Assembly (NCBI RefSeq): GCF_001500045.1
Contig: NZ_LQIX01000054.1
Location: 124,001-188,000 of the forward strand
Length of the DNA: 64,000 nucleotides
DNA from: Mycobacterium sp. GA-1199
Lineage (GTDB): Bacteria > Actinomycetota > Actinomycetes > Mycobacteriales > Mycobacteriaceae
Direction of reading: 5' to 3'
Part shown: positions 31,727-41,800 of the stretch, piece by piece
How positions within the stretch are numbered: position 1 is the first letter of the stretch
Layout: every line of letters starts with the position of its first letter
Program-made: the position numbers and the translations under genes
Notes under the pieces: model-generated
Database searches by the model: none
Seen by the model: the letters and a program-made list of their open reading frames with translations, nothing else
Told to the model about the DNA's origin: nothing

Positions 31727-33292
31727 ATGCATCGGCGTGGTCAGCTGGTTCGGCTTGTCAGTCTGGCGACCGTCGTGGCGTTCGTCGCGGCGTGTTCACC
31801 GGGCCTTGCCGCCAATCCCCGCTTCGCCACCGACTCCGGGGCGGGTCCTCAGGGCGAGCCCCAAACGACCAACCCCGCCGAGGGCCCGCCGGCCATCGAG
31901 GCACCGAAGAACGACCTGGCTTGGCGGGACTGCACCTCGCGGGTGTTCAGCGACGCCGCCGTGCCCGCCGTCGCGGGTGTGACGCTGGACTGCGCCACCT
32001 ACGACGCCGACCTCGACCCGATCAACGGCGCATCGGGTTCGCTCAGCATCGGCGTGGTGCGCGCCCGCGGCTCACAGACTCCTCAGGACGCCGGGCCCCT
32101 GGTGATGACCACCGGTTCGGACCTGCCGTCGTCACTGCAGTTGCCGGTGTGGTTGTCGCGCGCGGGCACCGACGTGCTCAACAGTCACCCGATCGTCGCC
32201 GTCGACCGCCGCGGCATGGGCATGTCCGGCGCACTGGACTGCCGCGACCTGTTCGACCGCCAGGAGATGCTCGACCAGGCACAGTTCCAGTCCGGCGACG
32301 ACCCGGTGGCGAACCTGGGGGCCATCGTGCAGACCGCGACAACCAGCTGCACAGACACCATCGCCCCCGGCGATTCGGCTTACGACAACTCTCACGCCGC
32401 GGAGGACCTCGAGCGGCTGCGCAGCACCTGGGACGTGCCCACCCTCGCACTGCTGGGCGTCGGCAACGGCGCGCAGGTGGCACTCGCGTACGCCGGGTCG
32501 CACCCCAACAAGGTCGCGCGCCTGGTGCTCGATTCCCCGCTGCCGCTGGGTATCGCCGCCGAAGCGGCGATGGAGCAACGGGTCAAGGGCGAGCAGGCCG
32601 CCTTGGACGCCTGGGCCGCGCAGTGCGCCGCGACCAACTGCGCGTTGGGCCCGGATCCGAAGGGAGCGGTCGACGCGCTGCTGTCGGCCGCACGTCAGGG
32701 TCGCGGACCCAACGGCGCTGCCGTCGCGACCGTGGCCAACGCGATCTCGACCGCGCTGGCCTACCCCCGCGGCGACCGCATCGACTCGAGTAATGCGCTG
32801 GCAGCCGCGATCGCGGCCGCGCAATCGGGGGACCCCGCGCCGTTCACCGAGCTGATCACGCGGGCCGAGAGCCTGCGTAACACCGACGGCCAGTTCGTCA
32901 ACGGTTGCAGCGACTCGCTGAACCGGCCCACCCCCGACCGGGTGCGCGAACTGGTCGTCGCCTGGAACAAGCTGTATCCGCAGTTCGGCACGGTGGGCGC
33001 GCTGAACCTGGTCGACTGTCTGAACTGGCCGAGCGGTTCGACCCCCCAGCAGCCGGAGAACCTCAAGATCCCCGTGCTGCTGTTGGGCACCCAGAACGAT
33101 CCGATCGTCGGCAACGAGGGCGTGGCCGCGGTCGCGGCCACGGTGATCAACGCCGGGTCGGCCAACAGGCGGGTGATGTGGCAGGGCATCGGGCACGGGG
33201 CCTCGATCTACTCACCGTGTGCGCTGCCGCCGGTCCTGGGTTACCTCGACAGCGGCGACCTGCCGGACACCGATACGTTCTGCCCTGCCTGA
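31727..33292 (+). CDS. Lipoprotein alpha/beta hydrolase, nucleophile replaced
   Basis: A 521-residue TAP-like alpha/beta hydrolase corresponding to Rv2672. A lipobox FVAAC places a lipid-modified Cys near residue 23. The fold is recognisable: oxyanion region LVMTTGSDLPSSL, VAVDRRGMGMSGALDCRDL, the nucleophile elbow LALLGVGNGAQVALAYAG, and C-terminal VLLLGTQNDPIVGNEG and GIGHGASIYS with acid and His. At the elbow the usual G-x-S-Y-G is G-V-G-N-G, so the catalytic Ser is missing by alignment. It may be a binding protein or use another residue. The start is ATG 31727; GTG 31718 is possible. Confidence 0.88.
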   Translation: MHRRGQLVRLVSLATVVAFVAACSPGLAANPRFATDSGAGPQGEPQTTNPAEGPPAIEAPKNDLAWRDCTSRVFSDAAVPAVAGVTLDCATYDADLDPINGASGSLSIGVVRARGSQTPQDAGPLVMTTGSDLPSSLQLPVWLSRAGTDVLNSHPIVAVDRRGMGMSGALDCRDLFDRQEMLDQAQFQSGDDPVANLGAIVQTATTSCTDTIAPGDSAYDNSHAAEDLERLRSTWDVPTLALLGVGNGAQVALAYAGSHPNKVARLVLDSPLPLGIAAEAAMEQRVKGEQAALDAWAAQCAATNCALGPDPKGAVDALLSAARQGRGPNGAAVATVANAISTALAYPRGDRIDSSNALAAAIAAAQSGDPAPFTELITRAESLRNTDGQFVNGCSDSLNRPTPDRVRELVVAWNKLYPQFGTVGALNLVDCLNWPSGSTPQQPENLKIPVLLLGTQNDPIVGNEGVAAVAATVINAGSANRRVMWQGIGHGASIYSPCALPPVLGYLDSGDLPDTDTFCPA

Positions 33293-33328
33293 CGCCTGAC
33301 CTCGACTGCGGTCGGGTACCGTGCGGTC

Positions 33329-34636
33329 GTGCGCGATCTTGTGGCCAGTTCGTTGACGACGCCCTTCCGGCCCCGAACCTCCCCGCCCAGCGTTGCGTCG
33401 GTGTTGAAGGTGATCCTGTGGCCGCTGGCGATCCTGTTCATCATTCATCGCAGCTACGTGCTGGCGACCAACGGCTACATCACCGACGACTACGGACCCG
33501 TCTACCGGGCGGTCGTCAATTTCAAGATGGGCTGGGACATCTACAACGAGCACTTCAACCACGTCGACCCGCACTATCTGTATCCGCCGGGCGGGACGTT
33601 GTTGATGGCGCCGTTCGGCTACCTTCCCGTCGACGCATCGCGGTACTGGTTCATCTTCTTCAACACGGTGGCGATCGTGTTGGCCGCCTATTTTCTGGTG
33701 CGGCTCTTCGGTTACGGCTTCCGCTCGGTCGCACTGCCCGCCCTGCTGGCAGCGATGTTCTGCACCGAAAGCGTGATCAACACACTGGTTTTCGGCAACA
33801 TCAACGGCTGCATCCTGCTGGCGGAGGTGCTGTTCTTCCGCTGGCTGCTTGACGGTAAGCGCAACCATCAATGGTTGGCGGGTGTCGCGATCGGGTTGAC
33901 GTTGGTGGTCAAACCGCTTCTGGCGCCACTGTTGTTGCTGCCGCTGCTGAATCGCCAGTGGCGCGCGGTGGTGGCCGCGATCGCGGTGCCGGTGGTTTTC
34001 AACGCCGCCGCATGGCCGTTGATCAGCGACCCGATGAACTTCGTCACCCGGACGGTGCCCTACATCCTCACCACACGCGACTACTTCAACAGCTCGATCG
34101 CCGGTAACGGCATCTACTACGGTCTGCCGACGTGGCTGATTCTGTTGTTGCGCATCGCCTTTGCGGTGATCGCGGTGATTTCGCTGTGGCTGCTGTACAA
34201 GTACTACCGGACCCGCGACCCGCTGTTCTGGATGGCGACGTCCTCGGGCGTGCTGCTGATCACCTCGTTCCTGGTGCTGTCGCTGGGGCAGGGCTACTAC
34301 TCGATGATGTTGTTCCCGTTCCTGATGACGGTGGTGCTGCCGAACTCGGTGCTGCGCAATTGGCCTGCGTGGCTGGCGATCTACGGATTCATGAGCGCCG
34401 ACCGCTGGCTGCTCGGACACTGGCCGACGACGGGGCGGTTCCTCGAGTACATGAAGTTCACCTACGGGTGGGGTCTGATGCTCGTGGTCGTCTTCTCCGT
34501 GCTGTACTTCCGCTATCTGGACGCCAAGGCGGAGGGCCGACTCGATGACGGGATCGACCCGACGTGGCTGAAGAAGCCGTCGGACCCGGACGCTTCGACG
34601 GAACCGGCGCGGCCTGTCGCGCCGCCGATCAGCTGA
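33329..34636 (+). CDS. aftC: Arabinofuranosyltransferase AftC
   Basis: A 435-residue polytopic membrane glycosyltransferase of GT87/GT-C type. AftC adds alpha(1-3) arabinofuranose branches to arabinogalactan and LAM from decaprenyl-phospho-arabinose. The first periplasmic loop holds the acidic motif NGYITDDYGPVYRAVVNF expected for GT-C enzymes. About ten hydrophobic helices follow. The position between the Rv2672-like hydrolase and (in M. tuberculosis) msrB fits Rv2673. The GTG start at 33329 is used. The following two genes are additional relative to M. tuberculosis. Confidence 0.94.
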   Translation: MRDLVASSLTTPFRPRTSPPSVASVLKVILWPLAILFIIHRSYVLATNGYITDDYGPVYRAVVNFKMGWDIYNEHFNHVDPHYLYPPGGTLLMAPFGYLPVDASRYWFIFFNTVAIVLAAYFLVRLFGYGFRSVALPALLAAMFCTESVINTLVFGNINGCILLAEVLFFRWLLDGKRNHQWLAGVAIGLTLVVKPLLAPLLLLPLLNRQWRAVVAAIAVPVVFNAAAWPLISDPMNFVTRTVPYILTTRDYFNSSIAGNGIYYGLPTWLILLLRIAFAVIAVISLWLLYKYYRTRDPLFWMATSSGVLLITSFLVLSLGQGYYSMMLFPFLMTVVLPNSVLRNWPAWLAIYGFMSADRWLLGHWPTTGRFLEYMKFTYGWGLMLVVVFSVLYFRYLDAKAEGRLDDGIDPTWLKKPSDPDASTEPARPVAPPIS

Positions 34637-34769
34637 CGCGTTTACGGCTCCGACAGTATTTGCCAACGCAAGGTCCTGGCTCCGGTTTGAGGCCCTATAC
34701 CAGTGCTGACGCGCCTCTGATCTCGTACGATTGATTCGCTCACGGGGGTGGTCTACAGGGGAGGCAAAA

Positions 34770-35837
34770 ATGCCGAGAATCCCGGTAGATCCGCAGTCCA
34801 TCACGGCGGAATGGTTGAGCGAGGTTCTCGACGCTGACGTGCGGGTCTGCAAGCTCGAGCAGATTGGCATCGGCTACGGGGTGCTCGGCCGGCTGTACCG
34901 TGCCCGTCTCATCGGGGGACCTGGCGTCCCGGAATCTGTAGTCGTGAAGCTCCCGACGCTGGACAGCACGACCCGGACGAACTTGTGCGAAGATCTCGAT
35001 CTCTACCTGAGCGAAGTCCGGTTCTACCAGGAGATCGGCGTCGACAATCCGTTGCCGCCAGCGCACCCGTACTATGCCGCCATCAACGAGTCGACCCACG
35101 ATTTCGTCCTCGTCTTGGAAGACCTGGGTCGACTCCGCAACGCAGATCAGACCGTGGGGTGTACCGCCGCGGACGCCGAGATCGTCGTCGAAGCTATCGC
35201 CCGCCATCACATGCATTGGTGGGAGAGCGCTCGACTTGGGTCGCTGCCCTGGCTGAAGACCTACACGACTCCCCCGTATCCCGCAGTTCTTGCCGACAAC
35301 TACGAGGCCGCATGGCCGAAGTTTCTCGATTACTTAGGCGCGGAGGTCTCCGCAGTAATGCGTGCTTACGGTGACCGATTTCAGACGCTGATCCCCTGGT
35401 TTGCGCACGAGATCTCGCGCCCGCCGCACACCTTCTTGCACGGCGACCTGCGACTGGACCAGTTGTTCTTCGCCGTCGGTCCCGATGATCCGCCACTGAA
35501 GGCATTGGATTGGCAAGTCGCGTCGCAAGGCCGAGCCGCCTACGACGTGGCTTACTTCCTCAGTCAGAGCTTGACTCCAGACACTCGGCGCGGTTGCGAG
35601 AACCAGTTGGTCGAAAAGTATGCCACTCGACTGGCGGCACACGGAATTGACTACTCCACAGACGAATTCTGGTACGACTACCGACTCACCACCGCGTGGT
35701 GTTTCCTCTACCCCGTCATGGTCGCCGGACGGGTCAACGTTGCGAACGACCGCCAACTGGAACTGGCGCGCACCATGTTCAACCGTGCCGCCGCTGCGAT
35801 CGAGGACCACGGCTGCTTGGCTCTGAGGCCCGACTGA
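34770..35837 (+). CDS. Aminoglycoside/ecdysteroid-kinase-like phosphotransferase
   Basis: A 355-residue kinase-fold protein with GGGGAGG five bases before its ATG. It has an N-lobe Lys in SVVVKLPTLD and a hinge VLVLEDLGRLRNAD. The catalytic loop FLHGDLRLDQLFFA holds the HGD Asp, but the residue where family members have the metal-binding Asn is Gln. The second metal Asp is in ALDWQVASQGRAAYDVAYFL. Relatives phosphorylate small alcohols such as antibiotics, choline or sterol-like compounds. Its stop lies two bases before the giant cyclase gene, so both are co-translated, and the pair is inserted between aftC and msrB. Confidence 0.88.
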   Translation: MPRIPVDPQSITAEWLSEVLDADVRVCKLEQIGIGYGVLGRLYRARLIGGPGVPESVVVKLPTLDSTTRTNLCEDLDLYLSEVRFYQEIGVDNPLPPAHPYYAAINESTHDFVLVLEDLGRLRNADQTVGCTAADAEIVVEAIARHHMHWWESARLGSLPWLKTYTTPPYPAVLADNYEAAWPKFLDYLGAEVSAVMRAYGDRFQTLIPWFAHEISRPPHTFLHGDLRLDQLFFAVGPDDPPLKALDWQVASQGRAAYDVAYFLSQSLTPDTRRGCENQLVEKYATRLAAHGIDYSTDEFWYDYRLTTAWCFLYPVMVAGRVNVANDRQLELARTMFNRAAAAIEDHGCLALRPD

Positions 35838-35839
35838 CC

Positions 35840-38800
35840 ATGGCCGAGAGCGGCCGCACCTGCGCTTCCTGCGGGTCGGCGAACGAGGAGGACGCCCGCT
35901 TCTGCGAAGGCTGCGGCGCTTCACTGACCCGAGTTTGTGCGGCCTGTGGACTGGGGGCTAGCGCGACCGCGCGGTTCTGCCGCGGGTGCGGTACGCCGCT
36001 CGATGTCACTGTGGCGCAGGATATTCCGGTCACAGCTCCGGTGCGCAAGACGGTAACGGTGATGTTCGCCGACCTAGCCGGCTCGACCACCTTCGAGGAG
36101 CGGGTCGACGCCGAAACGGCACGCGAGGTGATCCGCCGCTATCACGGCCTCCTGCGCTCGACGGTGGAGCGCCATCGGGCGGGCGTCACCAAGTACATCG
36201 GCGACGGGTTCATGGCCGTATGGGGCGTTCCCGAGATCGGTGCCGACGACGCCGCACACGCCGTCGACACCGCGGTCGAGCTGCAGGAGCGCTTCGTCGA
36301 ACTCGCCGCCGGGGTCGCCGAAGCCCACGGCGTGGAGCTTGCCCTGCGAGTCGCCGTGAACACGGGTGAGGTGGTCGTCGGGGCCGATGACGCAGACATC
36401 GTCGGCGACGCGCTCAACGTCGGTGCCCGCCTGGAATCCGAGTGCCCACGGGGACGCGTCGTGGTGGGTGAGGAAACCTGGCGGGCCACGCGCGGTCGGT
36501 ACGCCTACGAATCCCGGGGGCAGGTTCAGGTCAAGGGCCGAACCGCTCCCGTGGCGGTGTACCAGTGGCTGGGTCGCGAGTCGGAATCCGCAGACTCCGC
36601 GCCGTTCGTCGGCCGGTCTGACGAGATCCGACGGCTGCAGGCAGTTCTTGACGAGGCCCAGGCGTCGCGAGCAGCAAGACTGGTGACCGTCATCGGCGAC
36701 CCTGGGGTCGGCAAGAGTCGGCTGGCGACGGAATTTATGGCGAGCCAAGAGGATACCCCAGTTCTCTACGCTCGATGCACTGTCGAGGTGACCGTCGCTC
36801 TCGCACCGCTCGTTGAACTCTTGCGCGCCCGTGATCTCGAAACTGAGCTTCCCGCAGGGGTGGCGGAGCGGGACCGCCTTCTTCGTGACCTCAACGGCCT
36901 GACGGCGGGCGTCCCGGGCTCTGTAGAAGAGAACTTTTGGGCGTTGCGCCGATTCGTCGAAGTGCTGGCGTGGGACGGTCCAGTTGTCCTGGTACTCGAC
37001 GACATTCAATGGGCCGACACCTTGTTGCTGGATTTCATCGAGCACATGGTGGAGTGGGCACAGGAGGCGCCGGTTGTAATCCTGGCACTCGCCCGGCCCG
37101 AGCTGCGGGAGATCAGGCCCGACCTGGTGACCGTCAGCCGGTGGGTATCTGAGGCGGTCCACCTCGATGGTCTCGACGCTGAAGCGACGGCAGAGCTCGC
37201 CGCGAAGGTGCTCGGCGCCAGCGCGCTGCCGAACGAGCTTCTGCGGCGCCTGCCCGCGTCCACTGGAGGCAATCCCCTGTTCGTGCGGGAACTGATCGGA
37301 ATGCTTGCGTACGACGGAGTTCTGGTTGAGCAGCCGGGTGAGTGGCGATTGACGATCGATGTCGACGCCATCGCCATCCCGCCGACGATTCACGCGCTAC
37401 TCGCCTCGAGGTTGGAACGACTGGAACCTGCCGATCGGCGTGTCCTTGAAATCGCATCGGTGATCGGTGGCGACTTTTCGCTCGGCGCTGTACAGGCACT
37501 CGCCGACGGAGATAAGGCAATCATCTTGTCTTGCAATCGACTTCGTCGACTCGAACTCGTGCAGCCGAGCGGCACGTATGTCGGCGATGAGCCGGTCTGG
37601 CGTTTCCATCACGTGCTGATTCGGGACGTCGCTTACCGTCGCCTGTTGAAGTCCGACCGTGCCGAGTTGCATGAGCGTCTCGCGGAGTGGATGCAAGCCG
37701 GCGGCTCGAGCGTGGCGTTCGACCCGGACGAGATGGTTGCCCGGCATCTGGAAGCCGCACACATGTATCGACAAGAACTAGGTCTGCTCGACGAGCGCAC
37801 GGGCGACCTTGCGGTGAAGGCGGCTCGTCACTACGCAGCGTCGGCCCGCCGTGCGCTCGACCGTGATGAGCTGGTCTCCGCAGGTGCCCAGGCAGCTCGC
37901 GGCGCGGCGCTGGGGGTTGCGGATGCAGCGGTACGCGCCGAGCTACTGCTCATCGGTTGCGAAGCCTTCCTCTCCGCGGGAGACGTCGCAGCCGGTGCGC
38001 CACTTGTCGACGACCTCGACCGCATCGCCGGCGACACGCTGGCGCCGTGGGCGACCTGCTACCGGAGTCAGTTCGTGATCTACACCGACCCCGAGCGATT
38101 GCTGGAGATCGAGGCCCGGCTTCAGGACGCCATCGACGAATTTACCCGCCGCGCAGATCCCGCAGGACTGGCCAAGGCGCACCGGGTGCGTGCATCCGCG
38201 AGGTTCCGGCTCGGCCGAGTCGGCGACGGTGAAGTCGACCTGTTCGAGGCGCTCATCGCGGCACGGCATAGCGGGGACCACCGGCAGATCACCGCGGCGC
38301 TGGGCGCGGCGCCAGGTGCAGCGCTCTGGGGGCCGAGCCCCGTGCCCAAGGCCGGCGGCCGGTGCCTCGATGTGGTCCGGATGCAGCGGATGACGACAGC
38401 CGCGCCCTCACTGGAGGCGACGTCGCTTCGGCATTTGGCGGTGTTGGAACTGCTGCGAGGACGACCTGACAAAGCGCGCACGATGCTTGCCGACGCTCGC
38501 CAGATCGTAGAAGACCTCGGCTTGCGCCATGGGCTGATGGAGACTGAGCTGTTCGCTGGGTTCATCGAACTGATGGAAGGCGACCCGGTCGCTGCTGAGC
38601 CGCATTTCCGCACCGCAGTAGAGGGGTTGGACGCGCTCGGCGCCGGTGCCGACGCGGGGCAGGCAGCGGCGTTGCTCACGAGATCGGTCCTCGCGCAGGG
38701 ACGGATCGATGACGCCGATCGGTACGCCAGCGAGAGTGAGCAGCTTGCCGGGCGCAATCTGAAGACGGCCGTCGCCTGGCGCGCGGTGCGGGCCGAGATC

Positions 38801-41800
38801 CTGTCAACCCTGGGCCGGCATCCCGAGGCTGCCGCGATGGCAAGCGACGCGGTCGCAGTTGCCGCCGAGACGGACCTCGTACTCGATCACGCCGAGGCGT
38901 GCCTTGCGTTGAGCAGGGTTCTTAATGCTTCTGGAGATATCAACGGGGCGAACGCTGCTCGGGCTGACGCCGAGTCGCTGTACGCCGCGAAAGAGGTGGC
39001 AAGAGCAACTGTCCGGGCGGGTCCGACTTCCGCGGCACCTCCGGGTCATCCCGCGTCAACCCCGGTACCATCACGGCTGGCGGTCACTAATCAGTCGTGC
39101 GAGTTCCTACCAGCATTCATCGGTGCCCTGCACGCCCAGGATGTCGACGGCGCGGTCGCGGCATTCTCGGATCGGTTCGTCTACGACGATCGTCGACGGC
39201 TCGGCGGCGACCCCATCCTCGGCCTCTACGCGATGCGTCGTGCGATCGAGCGCATTTTCGGCCAGTACAACCGATTCGAGTTTCGTGTCCTAGCGGTTCG
39301 TGGTCAGCGATTGAACCTCTTGTGGAGTCGCTGGTCTGACCACGACGGAAACGAGACGACCACTCTCTACGTGAACCAGACCGACGACGACGGACGCATC
39401 GAGTACCACGGCCGCTTCGACGAAGACGACTTCGAAAGCGCCTACCGCGAACTCGAACGCCGCTATTACACCGGAGAGGGCTCGGCATTCGCCGAACATG
39501 GTCTTGCAGCCAGCGAAGCACCGATTGCCCTGAACCAAGGCGCTTTTGACCGGTTGATCGGCGAGCTATGCGTCGCGGACATGCAGGTCGAGAACAGGTC
39601 GCGTTCTGCATTCCCTCATCGTTCGGCGGGCGACCTACGCGCCACCTTCGGTGAATTGGATTCACTGCTCGCCTCGTCCCGCACGTGGATGTCAGCGGTG
39701 TGCTGGTTGTCGCCGGCTTGGAGCATCACCCGCCTGGAACGCGAGGGGATCGGCCAAGACGGCGAGTTGTATACGTGGACACGCGTCATTGTGGCCGCAC
39801 ACCGCGACGGGCGAATTGCATCGATGTGCGAGTTCGACCTTGAGGACGAGGACGCGGCGTTCGCCTACGCAGACAAGCGCGTGCGGGCGGCCACCAGCCG
39901 ACTCGCGGTCACCAACCAGGCCTGCGAGAGAGTTGAAATCGGCTGGCGGGCACTGCAAACACAAAATATCGACAACATCGCCAACTCCTACGCGGATCAG
40001 TTCGTCTATGACGATCGCCGGCGGCTGACCGGGGACCCGATCGAGGGCGCGGCTGCCTTACAGGCAGCTTCTGTGCGCCTACTCGAGCAGTATCCCCACG
40101 TCGTGTGGCGCACCCTGGCCGTTCGAGGTGAGCGGCTGGAGTTGCGCTGGAGTCGGGTCTCGGACGAGGCGGGGAACGAGACATCACACCTTCACGTCTT
40201 CCAAATCGATGAGCAGAAACTGATCGCGTATCACGGCCGCTTCGACGAGGACGACTTCGAGGGCGCGTACCGCGAGCTCGAAAGGCGCTACTACGCAGGC
40301 GAAGGCTCGGCATATGCTCAGGCGGGCACCACAGTTACCGAGTGGGCGCTCGCCTTGACCCGGGCCGATCTCGACACATTGTTCGACGAGATTCTCGCCC
40401 CAGACCTCCGCGTCGTGAATCGATCGCGGTCAGCCTTCCCAGATCGTTCTGCGCGTGAATATCGCACCACTCTGGAGGAACTCGCTGCCAGGGTGGAGTC
40501 GGCACGATCGTGGGTCGCGGCCGTGCAGTGGTTGTCGCCGACTTACGCCGTACTTCGCTGTGAACGGGATGCGTTGGGAAGAGACGGCGAGCACTTCGCG
40601 TGGTCCTATGTCATCGTGCTCGAGGTGCGCAACGGGCGGATTACGTCGATGTACGAGTTCGACGACGAAGAACCAGCATTCGCCTACGCCGAGGAACGGG
40701 TGCGGCCGACAAGCCGGCTTGCGGTCAGCAACCGGGCCAGCGAAGTCGGCGAAGCCGTACGGCGGGCGATGCAGGATCACGATGTCGACGCCGCCGCTGC
40801 GCTGCATTCGGATCGGTTCGTGTACGACGACCGGCGGCACCTCACCGGTGACCCGCTCTACGCAGGTGCCGGCGTCCGCGCAGCCTTCGAGCGGGTCTTT
40901 GCGCAGTACACGAAGTTCGAGACGGGCACCCTGGCGGTGCGTGGCGAAAACTTGGTGCTGGGCTGGGGCCGATGGGCCAATGATGCGGGTTTCGAGACAA
41001 CGCACCTCTCGGTCATCGAGGTCAGTGACGACGGGCGGATCGAGTATCACGGCCGCTTTGACGAGGACGACTTCGAGATCGCCTACCGCGAGCTCGAAAG
41101 GCGCTACTACGCGGGAGAAGCCGCGGAGTTCGCCGAGGCGGGTTCCCTGGGAGCAGAATATGTGGCGGCGTTGAATCAGGGCAACATCGACCGGCTGTTC
41201 AGCGAGCTCACAGATCCCGGGATGCAACTCGAGAACCGATCTCGCTCCGCGTTACCTGATCGTTCGATCACGCAATTTCGCGCCAGTCTCGAGGAATTGA
41301 ACGAACTGGTCGCCTCGGCTCGGACGTGGAACTCCGCGATGTGCTGGCTGGCGCCCACTCTGACCGTCTTTCGCCAGGAGCGCGAGGCGGTGGGGCGAGA
41401 CGGGGAAAGCTATGCGTGGACGCGGCTCATGGTTTGCGAAATCCACGACGGCCGAATGGCGCATGTGTGTGAGTTCGATGTCGACGACGAGAACGCGGCA
41501 TTCGCGTATGCCGAGGAGCGGATGCGAGCGATTACCAGCCGACTCGCGGTGACGAATCGTTCGTGTCAGACAGTGCACGCCGTCCACGCGGCGCTGCGCA
41601 TACATGATGTCGACGGAATCATGCGGTGGATGTCTGATGCGCTCGTGTACGACGACCGTCGACAACTCAGCGGTGCTCTCATTAGTAGTGTTGCCGGATT
41701 CCGAACCGCATTCGAACGAATCCTCGCGCGATACAGCATATTTGAGATGCGTATTCTGGCGGTCAGAGGCGACCGCCTCAATCTCCACTGGACTCGTTGG

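Noticed and set aside
33212..34870. A 552-codon open frame antisense to aftC, and similar long frames such as 36074-37393 minus, 29661-31403 plus and 2876-4147 plus
   Set aside because: They are Arg/His/Gln-rich shadows of real genes on the other strand, caused by high third-position GC; none shows a domain.
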